39,837 nt of DNA from the NCBI RefSeq assembly GCF_003207895.1, contig NZ_NKUB01000022.1, forward strand, positions 1 through 39,837, written 5' to 3'. The notes under the pieces were generated by a model. That model was not told where the DNA came from. It worked only from the letters and a program-made list of their open reading frames with translations, and ran no database searches. Both the position numbers and the translations under genes were made by a program. Numbering within the stretch: position 1 is the first letter of the stretch; each line of letters starts with the position of its first letter. This stretch comes from Komagataeibacter swingsii. GTDB lineage: Bacteria > Pseudomonadota > Alphaproteobacteria > Acetobacterales > Acetobacteraceae. This document shows positions 9,535-18,233 of this stretch, piece by piece.

Positions 9535-10140
9535 ATGGATGGCATGAGCATGTTCAGAACCACCCCGAAGGGCACTGTGACCGATGCAATGGCACGGACG
9601 GCCGCAGCCGCCACGGCGGCCGAGGCAAAGTCCAGCAAGGCCGTAAAAGATGAAGATCCGTTCCGCGAGGGCGACGCCATCGTCTATGCCGCGCATGGCG
9701 TTGGCCGCGTTGACCGGATCGGCGTTGACGAAATCGCCGGCACGAAGCTGGAAATGATCCAGATTTCCTTTCCCGGCAACCAGATGACGCTACGCATCCC
9801 GCTGTCCAAGGCGCGCAAGTCGGGCCTGCGCAAGATCGTATCAAGGGAAATCGTGGACAAGGCGATGGCCATCATCAAGGGCAAGCCGCATGTCAGCCGT
9901 GGCATGTGGGCGCGCCGCGCGGTCGCCTATCAGGAAAAGATCAATTCCGGCGACCTGGTGCAGATTGCCGAGGTGCTTCGTGACCTGCGCCGCAATGTGG
10001 ACAGCCTTGACGGCAGCTTCAGCGAACGCAAGCTGTTCGAGGCGGCGCAGGAACGCTTCGTGGCCGAAGTCGCCGTGCTGGAAGGCAAGGAGCCGACCGA
10101 AGTCCTTGAAAAACTGACCGAGGTCATGAAGGCGGCCTGA
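9535..10140 (+). CDS. carD: CarD family transcriptional regulator
   Basis: A 201-residue protein. About 40 alanine- and lysine-rich residues come first, followed by the CarD/TRCF RNA-polymerase-interacting domain (DPFREGDAIVYAAHGVGRVDRI). A helical C-terminal DNA-binding domain follows, with KSGLRKIVS, RRAVAYQEKINSGDLVQIAEVLRDL and ERKLFEAAQERFVAEVAVLEG. CarD binds the RNAP beta subunit and stabilises open complexes at rRNA and other promoters. ATGs at 9544 and 9550 are alternative starts. It stands alone between the bestrophin gene and a convergent MFS gene, so it is probably monocistronic. Confidence 0.92.
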   Translation: MDGMSMFRTTPKGTVTDAMARTAAAATAAEAKSSKAVKDEDPFREGDAIVYAAHGVGRVDRIGVDEIAGTKLEMIQISFPGNQMTLRIPLSKARKSGLRKIVSREIVDKAMAIIKGKPHVSRGMWARRAVAYQEKINSGDLVQIAEVLRDLRRNVDSLDGSFSERKLFEAAQERFVAEVAVLEGKEPTEVLEKLTEVMKAA

Positions 10141-10177
10141 TCGCGCCCCACCTTTCCCCTGAACCCCCAACCCGATG

Positions 10178-10203
10178 CCGCCGGCCCCTGTGCCGGCGGT
10201 TCT
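10178..10203 (+). terminator. GC-rich hairpin after carD
   Basis: CCGCCGGC (10178-10185) pairs with GCCGGCGG (10192-10199) around a six-base loop, followed by a short T-rich run (TTCT). The T tract is poor, but the position 37 bases after the carD stop and just before another hairpin repeat fits a terminator. Confidence 0.5.
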
Positions 10204-10230
10204 GATATGGGGCGACTGATTCAGGGAATG

Positions 10231-10295
10231 AACGTTTTTGGTGAAGCTTCAAAAGACCGCCGCCTTTTGAAAAAGGCGGCGCCCAAAACCTTCGT
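10231..10295 (-). repeat. A/T-tract hairpin repeat, copy 1 (reverse orientation)
   Basis: Read on the minus strand, this is the same element as the copies at 11574, 27600 and 37411. It has a GGTTTTGGGCGCC start, a GCCGCCTTTT hairpin (plus-strand arms 10259-10268 and 10271-10280), GAAGCTTC, and the CACCAAAAAC end. It lies between the convergent carD and MFS genes, two bases from the MFS stop codon. The long T runs following GC stems in both directions make a bidirectional terminator plausible. Confidence 0.8.
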
Positions 10296-10297
10296 TT

Positions 10298-11503
10298 TCA
10301 TTTATCAACCGGCTGTCGGTCATTGGGCGTGCGGATGACAAACATGACAACGCACCCCGCGACCGCCGCCAGCATGGCCATGGCAAAGGGGCTGCGTGGT
10401 CCCGCCACGCCTGCCAGCACACCGGACAGCATCGCGCCAATGCCCGCCGCGATATCAAAGAACACATCAAACAGCCCGATGGCCGACCCCGCCGCGGCAG
10501 GGGGCACCTGCCGCAGCACCGGCAGCGCCAGCAGCGGATAGGTCAGCGAAAACCCAAGCCCGGCCAGGAAACTGCCTGCCGCCGCCCATGCCGGTCCCGG
10601 CGCAAGCCAGATCAGGGACAGGCCCAGCGCCTCCACCAGCATGATCGCCACCACCATCGGCCTGACATCGTCACGATCCACATGCCGGCTGCCGATCAGG
10701 CGGGCAATGACATGCCCCGCGCCAAACGCCCCCAGCGCCCATCCCCCGCCATGCCAGCCCCGCGCGGCATAGAAAATGACCAGAAAGGACGAAATCGCGG
10801 CAAACCCCACCGCCGACAGCCCCAGCGTCAGCCCCCATGCCCATGTATGCCCGATCAGGTCTTTCCACCGCATGCCGCCACCCGGCCCGCCCGCACGCGG
10901 CGGCGCGGGCAGCGCAAGGGTCAGCCCCATGCCCGCCACCGGCAGGGCGATGGCGACAAGGCACACGCGGGCAAAGCCGGCATGGGCCTCGATCACGTCA
11001 CCCAGTGCGGTGCCAATGCCCAGCCCGGCAAAGATGGCCAGCCCGACCCATGACATCGCGGCCCCGGCCCGCGCGCTGCCCACCATGGTCACGGCCCATA
11101 CACCGCCGCCGGTCACCATCAGCCCTTCGCCCAGCCCCATGGCCATGCGCCCCGCCACGATCATCGCCTGCTGCATGGCCGGTGACATGACGGGCACCAG
11201 CGCAAGGCTGTAGGCCAGCGCGGAACACGCCGTGCACAGCAGGCCGCACAGCAGCGTGCCCCGCCCGCCCAGCCGGTCCGCCATCCGCCCGGCCTGGGGC
11301 CGCGACAGCACGGTGGCGACGGACTGGATGCCCATGATCACGCCGATCATGGTGGTCCCGCACGCGAAACGCGACTGGAGTTCCAGCGGCAGGGCCGACA
11401 GCGCCACCCCCATCGCCAGCATGCCGCTGCCAATGGCCAGCATGACGGGCAGCAGGCCACCACGGGTCGTAACATGTGGATTCATACTGGGACCGTAATG
11501 CAT
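10298..11503 (-). CDS. MFS transporter, 12-TM
   Basis: About 401 residues (395 if the ATG at 11485 is used). The protein is almost entirely hydrophobic helices with short loops. The major-facilitator loop 2-3 motif is visible as GRMADRLGGRG. A second glycine-rich helix (GRMAMGLGEGLMVTGGGVWAVTM) resembles helices 4-5 of the YhhS/arabinose-efflux type. It is likely a proton-coupled exporter of sugars or other small molecules; the substrate cannot be inferred. Both possible starts have weak ribosome sites. Neighbours give no functional clue: carD is convergent and tamB lies upstream on the same strand, separated by a hairpin repeat. Confidence 0.82.
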   Translation of the reverse strand: MHYGPSMNPHVTTRGGLLPVMLAIGSGMLAMGVALSALPLELQSRFACGTTMIGVIMGIQSVATVLSRPQAGRMADRLGGRGTLLCGLLCTACSALAYSLALVPVMSPAMQQAMIVAGRMAMGLGEGLMVTGGGVWAVTMVGSARAGAAMSWVGLAIFAGLGIGTALGDVIEAHAGFARVCLVAIALPVAGMGLTLALPAPPRAGGPGGGMRWKDLIGHTWAWGLTLGLSAVGFAAISSFLVIFYAARGWHGGGWALGAFGAGHVIARLIGSRHVDRDDVRPMVVAIMLVEALGLSLIWLAPGPAWAAAGSFLAGLGFSLTYPLLALPVLRQVPPAAAGSAIGLFDVFFDIAAGIGAMLSGVLAGVAGPRSPFAMAMLAAVAGCVVMFVIRTPNDRQPVDK

Positions 11504-11573
11504 TTACCCCGCACCGAACAGGCCGGCACGTATCTGGCGACGGCCTGAAAAGAGATGGCAGATAAATGGAAAT

Positions 11574-11654
11574 GAAAGTTTCCGGCTGCCGTCCTTTTCA
11601 AAAAAGACTGCGTTTTCTGAAGCTTTTTTAAAAAAGCTTCACCAAAAACTTTCC
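11574..11654 (+). repeat. A/T-tract hairpin repeat, copy 2
   Basis: An 81-base element bounded by GAAAGTTT (11574-11581) and its reverse complement AAACTTTC (11646-11653). Inside is an imperfect hairpin with T and A tracts, then a perfect 24-base palindrome at 11618-11641 (arm TGAAGCTTTTTT). It aligns nearly base for base with the copy at 27600-27676. It sits five bases from the tamB stop codon and upstream of the MFS gene, so it probably ends the tamA-tamB transcript. Confidence 0.88.
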
Positions 11655-11659
11655 TGCAC

Positions 11660-14600
11660 TCAGTACTTGAACTGGTACAGCAGCCCGATGCTGCTGCCCG
11701 GATCGTTTTCGGGCGTGGTGAAACCGGTCACGTTACCACCCGTGCCGACCGTGGTGTTCAGCTTCAGCCGCCGGGTCAGGTCAACCTGCACCTGCGCCTG
11801 CGTGCCCGAACCCGATGTCGCCTGCTTGGCGCCCACATAGACGCGGCGCATGACGTATTTTCCCGCCTCGATCGAGCCGGTGTCATTGCTGCCCGACCCG
11901 TTGGATGAACTGCTCATCTGCAACCTGTCCAGATGCAGCGTCTTGCGCACCATGCCCAGCGGGTCAAAGGCGGAGCCGCCGCTCAGCGTCGCGACGGCGG
12001 CCGCGATCGACGCCATCTGCGTGGGCGACAGCGACTGCGTATCCGACCCGAACAGCAGGATGGCCAGGATCTGGTCCTGTGACAGCGGCGGTGTCGAGGA
12101 AAACGAGATTTTCGGCGCGCTGGCATACCCGCCCACATTCAGCCGGGCCGTGCCGTCATTCGTGCTGCGCTCGGCCACGAAATCCAGCGTGGGGTCGATT
12201 GCATGGGTCACCCCCACGCCGTTGAAGCCTACCTGTCCCTTGCTGAAGTCAAGCGAGATCCCCCCCAGCGAGAACCCGCCCTTGACCAGCGAGAACCCAC
12301 CCGTCACCACCGGCGCCACAGTGGTACCCGCCGCATGGATCTTGCCGTGCATTTCCGTGTTCAGCCCGTGCCCGCGCACATAGAACTGCCCCGGCGAGCG
12401 CACGTCCAGGTTCAGCCCGATCACCAGCGGGGAGGCATGGACCACCTTTTCCTGCGTCGCCGCGTCCTCGGGGCGGATGACATCGAGATGCGCCACCGAT
12501 GTCGGCAGTGAATCCGGAATGTTGACATCCACGCGCCGGAGCGTGATGCCCCCGCTCGCATCGATCCGGCTGGCAAGCAGGCCCTTTACCCCCAGATCCC
12601 CGTCAATGGTCGCGGTCACAAGGTCGCTGGCCAGCGGCCGGGCGTTGTCGGCATGGATATGCAGGTCGATCGGCTGGCCGGGTTCCAGCACACCGTAGCT
12701 GCCGGTGACGCCGATCGTACCCTTGCCCGCCTGCGCGCTCAGGTCGGCTATGACCAGCCGGTCCCCCATGGCGTTGACCGTGCCATGCACGGCCGACAGT
12801 TGTATGCCCTGCCCGTAATCATGGAACACGCCATTGGTCAGGCCCAGCGTGCCATTCAGGCGCGGCTGCTGCGGCGTGCCACGTACGCCCAGCGCGATCT
12901 GCAGCGCGCCCCCCGCCTGCATGCCCTGCGCGCCCAGATAGGCGTTGGCCACCGCAAGGTCCACGTTGCCATCGGCCTGCAGCGTGATCTGGCCCGCCCT
13001 GTTGACCGGGGCCGTGCCATGCAACCCCAGGTTGACCTGCGTGCCCGCGCGGACCTGCGCATCGACCCGCGCCATGCCCGCCGTCAGGTTGGCCGTGGCC
13101 TCCAGCGATGCAGGGGCAAGGGAGGACGTATAATCGGTATGGTATTTCAGGTCCTGCCCCTGCAGCGTCACCCGGCCGGAGGGATGGTCGAGTGTCCCGG
13201 TCAGCCGCGCTTCGGCCGATAGCGTCCCCTGCGCATGCAGCGTGGGGATGAAGGGGGCAAGCAGGTCGGGTGACAGGCGGCTGACCGCCGCATGCAGGTC
13301 CAGCGCCGGCTTTATCCTGCCGCTGACCTCCACGCTACCCGGCTGGCCCTGCGGCGGGGCAAGGCTGATCCGCAGGTGGTCGATCGCGGTTTCCCGGCCA
13401 TAGGTCACGGTGGCCGGGGCATCCAGCCGGATGACCTCGCGCCGGGCCTGTGCTTCCAGCCGGCGCACGTTCACGGAATTTGCGGGAATGTTGGACACCA
13501 CCGCCGCGTCAATGGTGGCAGGCCCCGTCCATGGCGTATCCAGCCCCGACTGCGCCACCACGCTCAGCGCGGTGAACGGTCCCTTGGCGGTGACATGCGC
13601 ATGCCCCCCCATGTCGCGGAAATGCGCGTTATCCACCACAAGGTCGAGGTCGGTCACCGGCGCGTCGCCCGCCGGGTCCTGCACCCTGCCCTTCAGCACC
13701 AGCCGGTCCACGCGCGCCATGGCCGCACCCAGCGCGCTGTCCACGTTCACGCTCAGGGCGGCGGGGCTGTCCGCGGTCGCACTCGTGCTGTGCAGGCTGG
13801 CGGACAGGTGGCCGCTCATGTCCTGTCCCGCCAGATCACGCAGGTCAGCAAGCCGCGTCATGTGCAGCTCCAGCGTGCCCGACGGCACCACATGCCCCTT
13901 GGGCAGCGTCATGTCCGCAAGCCCCGTCAGGCTTTTCCAGTTCAGGTGCGAAAGCTGGAGGTGACGGCTTTCGTCGGCATTGCTGTCCAGGCGGGCGGTG
14001 ACCTGTATGGGCGCGCGGTCCACCGTGCCGGATACGTCCAGCGCCCCTTCGCTGACCTGCGGCAGGTGCCGCATGGCCAGGGTGGCCTGCACATTGCCCG
14101 CCGCCGTGTTGCTGGCTGCCATGTCGGCCTGCCCCTTCAGGCTGGCCGCAAGGTCATTGACCGGACCCGTGGCATGCAGCTCGGCCTGCGCCTGCCCCTT
14201 CAGCGTGGGGGCCAGCACGTGCAGGTCCGACAGGGCCAGATGCGCCGTGGCGTCAACCTGTATCGGATCGCCCGTCACCAGCCGGGTGGGCGTCGCGTCA
14301 AGATGCAGGGTCCGCCCTTCCGCCAGCAGCGATGTGAAGGTGACCGTATTCCCTTTACCCGGCCCGCTGGCGATGGTGCCCGCGACATTCAGGTGCCCCC
14401 TGTCCCCGATCAGGCCCACCGCCACCGGCAGGCCACCATCCAGCACGACATGGCTGTCCAGCGCGAACGGCCCCGGCCGCCCGGCAGCGGGCAGCGTCAC
14501 GCTGCCATCCATCCCGGCATGGCCACGCAGTTGCGTGCCCCCCGCCGCCGCCAGCGGGGCAAGGTCGGGCAGGTCGGCATGGAAGGCCATGGCCATGGGC

Positions 14601-15859
14601 CGGGCTGTCGTGACCCGTCCGGTCAGTTGCGCCAGCGGGTGCGACAGCGTCAGGTCCACCGGCCCCCCGGCCGCGTCGGGCCGCCACAGCACATCCAGCC
14701 GCAGCGGGTCGGATGCGAACAACGTGGGCAGGCTGCCCGGAATGCGCAGCCCGGTCACGGTTGTATGCAGGGCGGCATGCTCCTCCTGCCCGCCGGCCCG
14801 CGCGCCCAGCCCGTCGGCCACCATGTGCAGGGCGGCGAAACCGGCGTCGTTATAGGTCAGGCGGTCGATGTCCAGCGTGCCGTTGCCGGTGGGCCGGTCC
14901 ACCGTGCCCCCCACATGGGCGGCAAGGCTCATGCCCTGCCAGCTCGCGCCGCTGATCGTTACCGGGTCGCTTTTGCCCGATACATCCAGCGCCATGCGGT
15001 GCGTGACCAGCCCGGCCTGGCCACCTGCCTGCAGGTGAATGCCCCCGGCCGTGGCCGTCAGGGCCAGGCGGGTGGCGTCACGCGGGCCGTGCAGGCCCAG
15101 CGACAGGTCCATGGGCGCCAGGGCGGGCAGGCCACTCAGGGTTGCGACGAACCCGCCCGCTTCCTCATGCGCGTGCAGGTCCAGCGCCACGCCGCCACGC
15201 TCCAGCCGCGTGGCCAGCGACAGCGCGCCGGGCTGGTCCAGCCGCTTCAGGTCCAGCGCGATATCGGCGGGCGGCAGGGTGGCTACGGAAAAATGGTCCA
15301 GCACCGGGGCGATGTCATCAAGGCTGGCATGGCCATCAAGGCTGAAGGATGCGGGCACGCGGGCAATGGCGGCGCCCACGTCAATCCGCGCCACATGCAC
15401 CGCGCGGATGGCGACACCCATGTGGATGCTGCCTGACGTGTCCTTTTCCGGCTTTGGCGGATGGGCGGGATCATCCTCGCTCAGGCGCGGGATGGACAGG
15501 CGCGCCATGGACAGGTTGCTGATCACCGCGCGCCGCGTCAGCAGCCGCAGCGGCGACCAGTCCAGTTGCAGGTCGTCAATCGACAGCCACGCGCCTTTGT
15601 AATCATCCAGTTCCAGGTGCCGGACATGCAGCGCATCGGGAAAACGCCCCCCCAGCCCCGACAGGTGCACGCTGCCGCCGGTCAGCCCCGGCAGGCGCCG
15701 TTCGATTTCATGCTGGCCCGCGCCGGTATTGGCGACCACCAGCACCATGCCCAGCGCCACGGCCACCAGCCCCGCCGGAATGCCCACCGCAAGGGCGGTG
15801 GCGCGCAGGATGCGCCGGGCCGTGCCGCGCGGCGTGGGGGGGGTGGTCGTCTCAGGCAT
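11660..15859 (-). CDS. tamB: Translocation and assembly module TamB (AsmA-like, DUF490)
   Basis: A 1399-residue protein. A single N-terminal membrane anchor (about residues 20-43, ATALAVGIPAGLVAVALGMV) is followed by a very long beta-rich region. The C-terminal DUF490/TamB domain includes GQFYVRGHGLNTEMHGKI, SFSSTPPLSQDQILAILLFG and a final GLLYQFKY that ends in an aromatic residue. TamB spans the periplasm and, with TamA, supports insertion of outer-membrane proteins; the family is also linked to lipid transport between membranes. The start ATG overlaps the tamA stop by one base (TGATG), so the two are translationally coupled. The long in-frame extension to 15895 lies inside tamA and is rejected. 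Confidence 0.92.
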   Translation of the reverse strand: MPETTTPPTPRGTARRILRATALAVGIPAGLVAVALGMVLVVANTGAGQHEIERRLPGLTGGSVHLSGLGGRFPDALHVRHLELDDYKGAWLSIDDLQLDWSPLRLLTRRAVISNLSMARLSIPRLSEDDPAHPPKPEKDTSGSIHMGVAIRAVHVARIDVGAAIARVPASFSLDGHASLDDIAPVLDHFSVATLPPADIALDLKRLDQPGALSLATRLERGGVALDLHAHEEAGGFVATLSGLPALAPMDLSLGLHGPRDATRLALTATAGGIHLQAGGQAGLVTHRMALDVSGKSDPVTISGASWQGMSLAAHVGGTVDRPTGNGTLDIDRLTYNDAGFAALHMVADGLGARAGGQEEHAALHTTVTGLRIPGSLPTLFASDPLRLDVLWRPDAAGGPVDLTLSHPLAQLTGRVTTARPMAMAFHADLPDLAPLAAAGGTQLRGHAGMDGSVTLPAAGRPGPFALDSHVVLDGGLPVAVGLIGDRGHLNVAGTIASGPGKGNTVTFTSLLAEGRTLHLDATPTRLVTGDPIQVDATAHLALSDLHVLAPTLKGQAQAELHATGPVNDLAASLKGQADMAASNTAAGNVQATLAMRHLPQVSEGALDVSGTVDRAPIQVTARLDSNADESRHLQLSHLNWKSLTGLADMTLPKGHVVPSGTLELHMTRLADLRDLAGQDMSGHLSASLHSTSATADSPAALSVNVDSALGAAMARVDRLVLKGRVQDPAGDAPVTDLDLVVDNAHFRDMGGHAHVTAKGPFTALSVVAQSGLDTPWTGPATIDAAVVSNIPANSVNVRRLEAQARREVIRLDAPATVTYGRETAIDHLRISLAPPQGQPGSVEVSGRIKPALDLHAAVSRLSPDLLAPFIPTLHAQGTLSAEARLTGTLDHPSGRVTLQGQDLKYHTDYTSSLAPASLEATANLTAGMARVDAQVRAGTQVNLGLHGTAPVNRAGQITLQADGNVDLAVANAYLGAQGMQAGGALQIALGVRGTPQQPRLNGTLGLTNGVFHDYGQGIQLSAVHGTVNAMGDRLVIADLSAQAGKGTIGVTGSYGVLEPGQPIDLHIHADNARPLASDLVTATIDGDLGVKGLLASRIDASGGITLRRVDVNIPDSLPTSVAHLDVIRPEDAATQEKVVHASPLVIGLNLDVRSPGQFYVRGHGLNTEMHGKIHAAGTTVAPVVTGGFSLVKGGFSLGGISLDFSKGQVGFNGVGVTHAIDPTLDFVAERSTNDGTARLNVGGYASAPKISFSSTPPLSQDQILAILLFGSDTQSLSPTQMASIAAAVATLSGGSAFDPLGMVRKTLHLDRLQMSSSSNGSGSNDTGSIEAGKYVMRRVYVGAKQATSGSGTQAQVQVDLTRRLKLNTTVGTGGNVTGFTTPENDPGSSIGLLYQFKY

Positions 15860-17826
15860 CAGAACGTTTCCCCCAGCCCCACGTACAGTTCCCACTTGTC
15901 GCCACGCGCGGGGCGGTTGAGCGGCACGGCCACATCCAGCCGCACCGGGCCGATGGGCGTGTAATAGCGCGCGCCCGCCCCCGCGCCCACCCGCACCGTG
16001 CCCTGGAACGGCGTCCGGTCCGCAGTGACCTGGCCTGCGTCGATAAAGCCCACCGCGCCGAATTTCTGCATGATGCGCTGGCGGTATTCAAACGATCCCG
16101 CATCCATGGACGTGCCGCCAATGGCGTAGCGCGTGTTGGCGAACTGCGGCCCCACGCCCTGATAGCGGAAGCCGCGCACCGTGGCGGAGCCACCGGCATA
16201 CAGCCGCTGGTCGGGCGGGATGGCGAAGGTCGAGGCCCCTTCCACATTGCCGATGGTGCCGCGCCACGCCAGCACGCTGCGGCCGGGGCGCGACAGGCCC
16301 AGCGCCTTCAGGTCGAAATAGGTCGAGACCGTGGCCTGCATGATCGCGAAGAACGACGTGCCATCGGTCAGCGAGGCCGACGGCGTGATGCTGGCCCCCA
16401 GCCGCACCCCGTGGGTCGCGGGGGTGATGGGGTTGTCCACCCCCGTGCCGTCATAATTGGCCGAAAGCGGCAGGGACGCGATGAAATAGCTGTTGTTGGT
16501 GCGCATCTGCTGGATCTGTTCCTGCTCGATCTGCCCGCCAAAGGACACGTTCCAGCGGCGGTTGACGCGCCGGACGATGCCGATGCGCGCCAGCAGCGCG
16601 GTCTGCCGGTAGGAATAGAGTTCCTGCTTGATGCCTTCCAGGCGCGCGCTCATGTTCTGGTTGCGTGACCCGAAATCGGGCTTCAGCAGGTCGGCATAGA
16701 AATCATAGCCCAGCCCCTGCTCGGCCGAGCCGCCAAGCCCGGTGATCAGCGCCGTCAGCCGCAGGCGCTCGGCATTGCCGAACAGGTTGTTGTGCGTCCA
16801 TGTCACGCCCGCGCGGCCACCAAGGTCGGTGGAATAGCCGCCTTCCGCCCCCACGCTGTGGCGCTTGCCCTCGCGGAACGCGAAATCAAGCGGCATGGAG
16901 CCATCGGGGGCAAGCGTGTCGCCATGGTTGACCTGCACGTCGGAAAACAGCCCGGTGGCGGCGATGTCCTGCCGGGCGCGTTCAATGCGCGATGGCTGGT
17001 ACAGCTCCCCCGGCGCGATGGTCAGCCTGCGCGCGATATAGGCCGGATGCGTGCGCTGCAGCCCCGCGAAGTCGAACGCACCCAGATTGACCACCGGCCC
17101 GCGATGGACGGTATAGGCGATGTCGAGCGTATGCGTGTCGGGCCGCAGCCATGCCTGCGGCTTGCTGACGGTGGCCAGCGCGTACCCTTCTTCCGTCAGG
17201 GCGGTCTGGAGGGTGACGCCGGCGGACAGCACGCTTTCGGCCTGCGCGGGCATGCCGGGCTTCATGGCGAAGGCCTTCACCTCATCCGCGTTCAGCCTTA
17301 CGGGCGGGTCGCCCCTGTCGGGGTTCAGCGTCACGACCCCGATACGGAACGGCACGCCGGGCCGGGCGCTGATGGTGACCTGCGCCCTGTGCCCCTCCGG
17401 TATGGACTGCATCCATTCGGGCAGGTCGGGATCACGCCCGTCATGGCTGCCCGCCACGGGCGCGCCGGACTTGCCGCCGCCATCGGTCACGGTAATGGTG
17501 ATGCCGCCCGCGTAAAAGCCGAAGCTTTCCAGCGCGCTGATCAGGCGGGAATAATCGTTATGGATGCGCCCCGTCAGCGCGAAGGGACTGACGGCCTGCG
17601 TCTTCTGCAGCGACAGCAGGTCCGATGACGCCCGCAGCGCGTCATCCAGGTCGGCATTGCCGGTCGGGCGCAGGGTGGTGGTGTAGGCCTGCGGGTCAGC
17701 CGCCACGGCGGCAGGCCCCCACACCCCGAATACTGTCATGGCCGCAAGCAGGCTTACATGACCGGCACTGCGCCAGGCACGCGCATGAAGGCCGCGTGCC
17801 AGACGGGAATGACGCAATCCTGTCAA
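15859..17826 (-). CDS. tamA: Omp85-family outer-membrane assembly protein TamA
   Basis: A 655-residue protein with a signal peptide ending near PAAVAADP, then POTRA-like segments (FGFYAGGITITV, PGVPFRIGVVTLNPD, GPVVNLGAFDFAGLQRT). The C-terminal beta barrel includes the conserved lid motif region AGGSATVRGFRYQGVGPQ and ends in a C-terminal phenylalanine (VGLGETF), the usual BAM recognition signal. It is an outer-membrane barrel that works with TamB. The start appears to be a TTG at 17826, since there is no ATG before the signal peptide; this start is uncertain. The AT-rich stretch upstream probably carries the promoter. Confidence 0.92.
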   Translation of the reverse strand: MTGLRHSRLARGLHARAWRSAGHVSLLAAMTVFGVWGPAAVAADPQAYTTTLRPTGNADLDDALRASSDLLSLQKTQAVSPFALTGRIHNDYSRLISALESFGFYAGGITITVTDGGGKSGAPVAGSHDGRDPDLPEWMQSIPEGHRAQVTISARPGVPFRIGVVTLNPDRGDPPVRLNADEVKAFAMKPGMPAQAESVLSAGVTLQTALTEEGYALATVSKPQAWLRPDTHTLDIAYTVHRGPVVNLGAFDFAGLQRTHPAYIARRLTIAPGELYQPSRIERARQDIAATGLFSDVQVNHGDTLAPDGSMPLDFAFREGKRHSVGAEGGYSTDLGGRAGVTWTHNNLFGNAERLRLTALITGLGGSAEQGLGYDFYADLLKPDFGSRNQNMSARLEGIKQELYSYRQTALLARIGIVRRVNRRWNVSFGGQIEQEQIQQMRTNNSYFIASLPLSANYDGTGVDNPITPATHGVRLGASITPSASLTDGTSFFAIMQATVSTYFDLKALGLSRPGRSVLAWRGTIGNVEGASTFAIPPDQRLYAGGSATVRGFRYQGVGPQFANTRYAIGGTSMDAGSFEYRQRIMQKFGAVGFIDAGQVTADRTPFQGTVRVGAGAGARYYTPIGPVRLDVAVPLNRPARGDKWELYVGLGETF

Positions 17827-18104
17827 ACGGTGCCGCCCCTGTTCCTGTCCTGCGTGTGTTCAGTTTCCCACTGTGTGATAACTGCCATTCCCGGCATGCA
17901 TGATCAAACCGATATTAACGTCACCGCCTTAATAAGTTCCAAATATGTCATATAGGTGCCCAAAAGGCGCGGGTCATGTTGCAAACTGTCTCCACCCTCC
18001 CAATCCTTTCTTGACATACCCCCGATTCCGGCGGGCATGATCGGTACGGGCAGGAAGGGGTTGCCGCGCCCGGCACCCCGCCATGATGCGGACCGGGAGC
18101 GTTG
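17827..18104. other. Divergent promoter region between tamA and the miaB unit
   Basis: A 278-base non-coding stretch, AT-rich at 17900-17960, unlike its surroundings. A TTGACA at 18011-18016 faces the miaB side, with CATGAT 19 bases further on as a poor -10. The tamA promoter should lie on the opposite strand in the AT-rich part. No terminator or RNA gene was recognised. Confidence 0.4.
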
Positions 18105-18230
18105 ATGGGCAGACCATTTGTTCCTTGGCTTATTATCGACGGCAAGGCACTTGACCGCGCGCGGCTGTACACCGATGTGTTGCGCCCGTTATGCGGGCAC
18201 CCGCCCGCGATGATGCCCGAGGATACCTGA
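18105..18230 (+). CDS. Possible 41-residue leader or small protein upstream of miaB
   Basis: An ATG at 18105 is preceded by GGGAG (18095-18099) at five bases. It opens a frame of 41 codons (MGRPFVPWLIIDGKALDRAR at the start) and ends in TGA three bases before the miaB GTG. The frame uses GC-ending codons like its neighbours. The end of the ORF carries the GAGGA used as the miaB ribosome site, so translation of the two would be coupled. I recognise no family. It could be a real small protein, a translational leader, or chance; the ribosome site and spacing are the only positive evidence. Confidence 0.4.
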   Translation: MGRPFVPWLIIDGKALDRARLYTDVLRPLCGHPPAMMPEDT

Positions 18231-18233
18231 CCC

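Noticed and set aside
13292-15436. A 714-codon plus-strand frame inside tamB
   Set aside because: It is the antisense shadow of a GC-rich gene; its sequence is histidine-, glutamine- and arginine-rich with no domain, whereas tamB matches its family throughout.
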